A DNA stretch of 10,073 nt from Candidatus Omnitrophota bacterium. Lineage in GTDB: Bacteria; Omnitrophota; Gorgyraeia; JACOVV01. The translations under genes were made by a program, and so were the position numbers. A model generated the notes under the pieces. That model made no database searches. It was not told the DNA's origin and was given only the letters and a program-made list of their open reading frames with translations. Shown here one piece after another: positions 6,021 through 10,073 of this stretch; position 1 is the stretch's first letter, and every line of letters begins with the position of its first letter. The stretch spans positions 1-10,073 of the forward strand of contig JACOVV010000210.1 of assembly GCA_016177145.1 (NCBI GenBank). The letters run 5' to 3'.

Positions 6021-8556
6021 TCACCCCATTATTACACGAACATCGTATGTCTTTTTCTCTTTTGGAACCAGCAGGTTCGTCTCCTGCCTGACCCCGCCCA
6101 CATAGATTTCCCGAACTCCCCGCTGAACCCCGTTGGGATTTTCCACCTTAATATGATAGACCGCTCCACGGAAAGGACGGGTGATCTCAAATTGCTTCCA
6201 GTGAGACGGGATGCAGGGATCAATTTTCAAACCGTTAAAATCACGGCGGGTCCCCAGAATCCATTCGGTCGCCGCCATGAACCCCCACCCGGAACTCCCT
6301 GTAATCCAGGTGAAAGCCCCTTCTCCGTAAGCATACGGGTGCTGCGGCCCCGCAAGGTACTCCGCGAGGACATACGGTTCTGTCTTGTAAAGATCGTAAT
6401 CTTTCTGCGCGTTCGGAAGGATTTTCCGCAAAGCCCGGTACGCCCTGTCCCCCTCCCCCACCACGCAAAGTCCCACCGTCGCGAACATGGCGGCATGACA
6501 GAAAACAGCCGCGTTCTCTTTTGTCCCTTCAGTAAACATGCTGATTCGGCCAAGCCTGGAGTCATAAGTGGAATAGGCGGGGTAAAACAGCGCGTAGCCA
6601 TGTTCCCCGTCAAGATACCGATCCATGGAACTCAGGACTCTCTGCAATCGCTCTCCCTGCGCCACACCGCTTAAGAGAGCCCATCCTTGCGTGTTGAGGA
6701 AAATTTTCCCTTCTTTATTCTTCTTGGAACCGTAAACCGCATCGAAATCGGTGAAACCGCGAAGATACCAATCGCCGTCCCAGCAGATAGTGTTGATTCG
6801 ATCGGTCATCACTTGGGCTTTTCTGAGAAGCTCCTTGGCATCTTTGGATTTATTAATGATTTGCGCTAATTCTGCCAACGTTTTCAAAGAACGAACCAGC
6901 GCCTGTGCCATCCAGGCGCTTTCCCCGCGGTGCAGTTTGCCGGCGGCATCAATGGCGTCGTTCCAGTCGGCGTGCCCGATCTTGGGCAATCCCCGTTTGC
7001 CGGTATCACGGAAAGCAAATTCAAGGTTCCTTTTTAGATGTTCGTACAATGTCCCGCTTCCGGCCGCTCGGGCTTTCTCTTTCCACTTGGGATTGATGTC
7101 CCATCCCCGAACCCATTTGTCTTTCAGGTACGGGAATTTTTTTAGAAGAATTTTTTTATCCCCAGTCTCCTTGACATAGCCGCTGACAGTCTGTGTTAAC
7201 CACAAGGGATGGTCTTTGTTCGGGCGATGCCCCGCCGCCCCCTTCGTATCGCTGAAACCTGGAGCGCACGTCCCATCCTGACGAATGAGCGCCGCCAGTA
7301 TCTCGATCCGGCGCCGGGTCAGTTTTGGATCTATAGAGACAATCGCCTCTCCATCCTGGCAGGAATCACGATACCCCCTCCCGCCGGACCCTTCGTGGAA
7401 GAACGACGGCGAACGAGACCAATAATTACAGATCATCACCTGGTACTTCAGCCAGACGTTGACCATGCAATCAAAGTCCGCATCCGGGGTTTTGACGGTA
7501 ATATTCTCAATAACCCTCCGGCGCCAGAATTCTTTGACCTGTTCAAGATTTTTTTTAGCTCTGTCTACGTCCCGATAACGATCCACGAGAGATCTTACGG
7601 CGGCAGCGCTCCCTTTGGTCTGACCCATGACAATGACGAATTCTTTGCTCTCGCCGGGAGCCAGCGTGATCGCGTGCCTTAAAACACCCACACTCTCTTC
7701 CCCTGAGCAAAATTCCTGGTTTTGCCATTGCCCCGCGGCGATGGCTTCCGGTTTCTCTTCATTATTGTATCTGCCGAGAAATCGCTCTTTTTGCGTCACG
7801 CACCCGCCGTAAGGAAGAGAACTGGCCAGGAAAGCAAGGTAGGGAAACGGTTGAATGTTCATATTCTCCCAGAAAGCGGTCTTTCTGGCTAAAATGGCTT
7901 CCGTCTTTGGGTCCCAATAGACCCGGTTGTAGAGAACCATGATATTCCGGTAACGAAGTTCCTCATGATAATCACCAAGAAGCCATTCAACGTAGGGAAA
8001 TATTTCAAGTTTTTTTTGTTTCTCTGAATTGTTGGTTACTTTGTACAGCCAGATCTCACAAGTGTCTTTTAACGGAACAAAATAGACCGCCTCGGTATCG
8101 ATTCCGTGATAGGAAGTTCGAATCGCGGTGTATCCTAACCCGTGGCGGCTTTCATAGAAATCGGGTTTCTGACGGACCGGCTGGTAGGTAGCGCTCCAGT
8201 ACTGACCGCTGTCAGGATCTCTTAGATAAACAAACCGCCCCGGCCGGTCAAAATGATAATTCTCCGGAGCCCAGCGGCTGATACGGTCTGTCCGGCAGTC
8301 CTTATAAAAACTGTACCCGCCGGCGTTGTGCGAGATAACAGCACAGTAATCTTCATTGGTCAAATAGTTGATCCACGGGCGGGGTGTTACCGGTTCGGTA
8401 ATGATGAACTCAGCGTTATCCTGGCTGAAGTGCCCGTATTTCTTTAAATTGGAGAGAGTTCTGCCGCTTTCTGCCGCGCGCCGAGTCGTCGTTTTTTCTT
8501 ACATGAACTGAGTATTCTCCATCTTTGGATTTTCCCTCTTTGACTTCAATGGGCAA
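6021..8556 (-). CDS. GH94-type glycoside phosphorylase (cellobiose/chitobiose phosphorylase family), apparent N-terminal frameshift
   Basis: GH94 enzymes cleave beta-linked disaccharides or oligosaccharides with phosphate to give a sugar 1-phosphate. The family hallmarks are HNAGGYSFY, DRPGRFVYLRD and ESRHGLGYT near the N-terminus, YRDSCQDG and DHPLWLTQTVSGY in the (alpha/alpha)6 barrel, the catalytic-Asp motif GHADWNDA, the phosphate-site region TEGTKENAAVFCHAA, and WITGSSGWGF. The main frame is open from 8498 to the TGA at 6021. Conserved N-terminal sequence (KKYGHFSQ, PRPWINYL) lies upstream of the first possible start in that frame, TTG at 8363, and no ATG, GTG or TTG precedes it back to a TAA at 8499-8501. 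Taking one A out of the A6 run at 8492-8497 joins this frame to one starting at TTG 8556, five bases after the regulator stop, giving about 844 residues, near the family's usual size. It has no signal peptide, so it is cytoplasmic. The exact disaccharide is unknown. Confidence 0.85.
8492..8497 (-). other. A6 homopolymer at the GH94 frame break
   Basis: Upstream of this run the frame beginning TTG-CCC-ATT at 8556 is open (MPIEVKEGKSKDGEY...). Downstream, that frame soon reaches a stop, while the GH94 frame opens exactly here (8498) after an in-frame TAA. Five A instead of six would make one continuous frame. A sequencing or assembly indel, a real mutation, or slippage are all possible. Confidence 0.6.
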
Positions 8557-8561
8557 TCCGA

Positions 8562-9800
8562 TTAGACTTCCATATAAATATTGCGGATCATCAAACAGGC
8601 GGCTCCGATGGCGATGGCACTATCCCCCAGGCGAGAAGGAATAATTTTTAATGATTGCGTTGCTTCCTCAAAAGCCCAGTCTTTGACTGTTTCCCGAATC
8701 GTATCCAAGAGAAGATGTTTCGCGATTTCAATCCCCCCGCCGATCACAATCAGTTCAGGGTTCAAGAGGTTCTCAAGGAACGCATTCTTTTTACCGTACG
8801 CCTCTCCCCCTTTCCGGATTTGATCCAAAGCCACGGCATCTCCTTTTTCCGCCGCCTGGAGCACCACGCGGAAATCGAGTTTGTTCAAATCGCCGCCGAC
8901 GATCTCGGTGACCGCTGACTGAGCGCCCCCTTCGATCGCCTTTCTCGTCATCGCAACAATACTCAAGTCGGTATCCCATCGGCCTAACCCGGGTTTCATT
9001 TTTTCCAGAGTCTCCTGAGGCGCTCTCCGATTGTAAATACCGAGTTCGCCCGCCCACCCGTCTCTCCCGCCGTAAACCTTTCCGTCAATGATAATGCCGC
9101 AGCTGACCCCGGAATACATATACAGCATGTACTCTCTGTCATATTCGGTTGAGAACCATTTTTCGCCGAAGACAGCCGCGTCCGCGTCATTGAGAACCAT
9201 GGCGGGAATCCCGAAACGCTGTTCGAAAGAATCACGAAGGGAAACATTCAAGAAAATGTCGGCGCTTCCTACCGGCGGGTGAGGCCAGTGAATTCGATGC
9301 CCTTCTTCATCAATAATACCGGGGATGCCCACGCCGATGCCGCGCACTTTCTTAGGATCGATTTTGCCGGCGCTCATCAATTGTTCGGTGAACTCAATCA
9401 TCTGCCGGACAATATCTTCATTAATGACCGTTGGCTTTGGAATTCTCTGCTGATGAATGATCGTTCCGGATAAATCCGTGACGACCCCGCAGAGATCCGT
9501 CAGCGTCCATCCAATGCCGACCACAAATCCTGACTGGCGGTTGAGATCGATTAGAGTGGGAATTCTCCCGCCGGTCGAATGGCCAAGCCCTTTTTCCACG
9601 ACCAGCCCTAATTCGATGAAATGGTCCACGTAACTGGAGACAGTGACAATATTGATTTCAGTCGCTTTGGAGATATCGGTCTTCGCGAGCGGCCCGCCGC
9701 GGCGAATCACATCCAGGATAGCCAGCGCTTTCTGCTGGCGTTCTGAGAGGTCCTTTTCTGTAGAAGAGATTTTTTTTGCCATAAAAGATACTAGTTTCAC
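8562..9800 (-). CDS. ROK-family transcriptional regulator (NagC/XylR type)
   Basis: The 412-residue protein has an N-terminal winged helix (about 19-85: RQQKALAILDVIRRGGPLAKTDIS... then GRIPTLIDLN), followed by a two-lobed ROK sugar-kinase-like domain. Recognised motifs are VVGIGWTLTDL (93-103, phosphate loop region), RGIGVGIPGIID (153-164), LNDADAAVFGEKW (203-215, with the conserved Asp205), LLNPELIVIGGGI (345-357) and SAIAIGAACL (394-403). The Cys-rich zinc motif usual in NagC/Mlc and ROK kinases (CxCGxxGC) is absent; AGELGIYNRR follows instead. GTG at 9800 overlaps the stop of the small membrane gene by four bases; ATG at 9782 is a reasonable alternative start. It probably represses the surrounding sugar genes and is relieved by a sugar or sugar phosphate. 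The target site is not proven. Confidence 0.9.
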   Translation of the reverse strand: MKLVSFMAKKISSTEKDLSERQQKALAILDVIRRGGPLAKTDISKATEINIVTVSSYVDHFIELGLVVEKGLGHSTGGRIPTLIDLNRQSGFVVGIGWTLTDLCGVVTDLSGTIIHQQRIPKPTVINEDIVRQMIEFTEQLMSAGKIDPKKVRGIGVGIPGIIDEEGHRIHWPHPPVGSADIFLNVSLRDSFEQRFGIPAMVLNDADAAVFGEKWFSTEYDREYMLYMYSGVSCGIIIDGKVYGGRDGWAGELGIYNRRAPQETLEKMKPGLGRWDTDLSIVAMTRKAIEGGAQSAVTEIVGGDLNKLDFRVVLQAAEKGDAVALDQIRKGGEAYGKKNAFLENLLNPELIVIGGGIEIAKHLLLDTIRETVKDWAFEEATQSLKIIPSRLGDSAIAIGAACLMIRNIYMEV

Positions 9801-10051
9801 TGCACCGGTTTCTTTGACAAGGCCTCCCGTATTTCCAATAATAATTGAAGCGCTTCTCCCATCACGTAGAAAATCAGAAAATAAAGCGCCCCTATGAAAA
9901 TCCAGGCAAGCCCTGCTAAACGCGGTACGTCAGGCCCGCCGGCTCCGGCTAGTATCGCGACGCTCAAGATCAGCCCTAATACAGCAGAAACCCAGGCCAA
10001 TACTTTAAAAACAACCTTCCCAATCCGGAGTGATAAATAATTATTTGTCAT
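9797..10051 (-). CDS. Small two-helix membrane protein, DUF4282-like
   Basis: The 84-residue protein has two hydrophobic segments, about 16-36 (VLAWVSAVLGLILSVAILAGA) and 45-65 (AGLAWIFIGALYFLIFYVMG). An amphipathic tail with EALQLLLEIREAL follows. This layout, with a Glu-rich amphipathic helix after the second membrane span, resembles DUF4282 proteins, but I cannot confirm the family. ATG at 10051 is preceded by a purine-rich AAAAAAGGGGGGG ending five bases upstream, a strong ribosome binding site. Its TGA overlaps the GTG of the ROK regulator, so the two are likely coupled. Function unknown. Confidence 0.75.
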   Translation of the reverse strand: MTNNYLSLRIGKVVFKVLAWVSAVLGLILSVAILAGAGGPDVPRLAGLAWIFIGALYFLIFYVMGEALQLLLEIREALSKKPVQ

Positions 10052-10056
10052 GGCGG

Positions 10057-10069
10057 CCCCCCCTTTTTT
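10057..10069 (-). promoter_or_regulatory. A6G7 ribosome-binding tract
   Basis: Six A followed by seven G on the minus strand end five bases before the ATG at 10051. The tract serves as the Shine-Dalgarno, and its two homopolymers could vary in length. Confidence 0.5.
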
Positions 10070-10073
10070 AAAG

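Noticed and set aside
5976..6674. Plus-strand open frame of 232 codons
   Set aside because: It is antisense to the conserved C-terminal half of the GH94 gene, and its peptide is rich in Pro/Arg without domain features.
8490..8501. Programmed -1 frameshift at A-AAA-AAC in the GH94 leader
   Set aside because: The heptamer is correctly phased for the TTG 8556 frame, but a -1 shift enters the third frame, which soon stops at TAA; reaching the GH94 frame needs +1 or -2.

Overview
The window is a compact set of eight protein genes, all on the minus strand (read right to left), devoted to importing and breaking down a beta-linked oligo- or polysaccharide. GC is moderate, spacing is tight, stop/start overlaps are frequent, and there are no RNA genes, insertion sequences or CRISPR arrays. 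The combination of a GH94 phosphorylase, a GH26-like enzyme and a large exported TPR plus GH2-type TIM-barrel protein with heptanucleotide repeats resembles genomes of Candidatus Omnitrophota or another uncultured polysaccharide-degrading lineage. That placement rests on remembered family resemblance and is tentative.

Right block (10051 to 5042): a two-helix small membrane protein overlaps a ROK-family regulator by four bases. Then come a GH94-type phosphorylase and, 19 bases later, a GH26-like hydrolase without a signal peptide. The phosphorylase has no usable start codon for its conserved N-terminus. Its reading frame appears to be broken at a run of six A (minus strand) at 8492-8497, and removing one base would join it to a TTG start five bases after the regulator.

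Middle (4938-5041): a 104-base gap holds a plausible promoter, with TTGACA inside a small palindrome, and a downstream ATTAC-N2-GTAAT inverted repeat that could be an operator for the ROK regulator.

Left block (4937 to 1): a sugar-binding lipoprotein and two MalF/MalG-type permeases make up an ABC importer without its ATPase. The second permease overlaps, as ATGA, a large exported protein that runs off the left edge (626 residues visible). Its signal peptide is encoded by two opposed arrays of a 7-base repeat, which abut a perfect 9-bp hairpin with a GAAA loop. This is the most unusual part of the window.

Inferred working: the exported GH2-like protein acts on polysaccharide outside the cytoplasm, the ABC importer takes up oligosaccharides, the cytoplasmic GH26-like enzyme trims them, GH94 splits them with phosphate, and the ROK protein senses a sugar and controls the cluster. 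The substrate (mannan, glucomannan, beta-glucan or other) cannot be fixed from the sequence.
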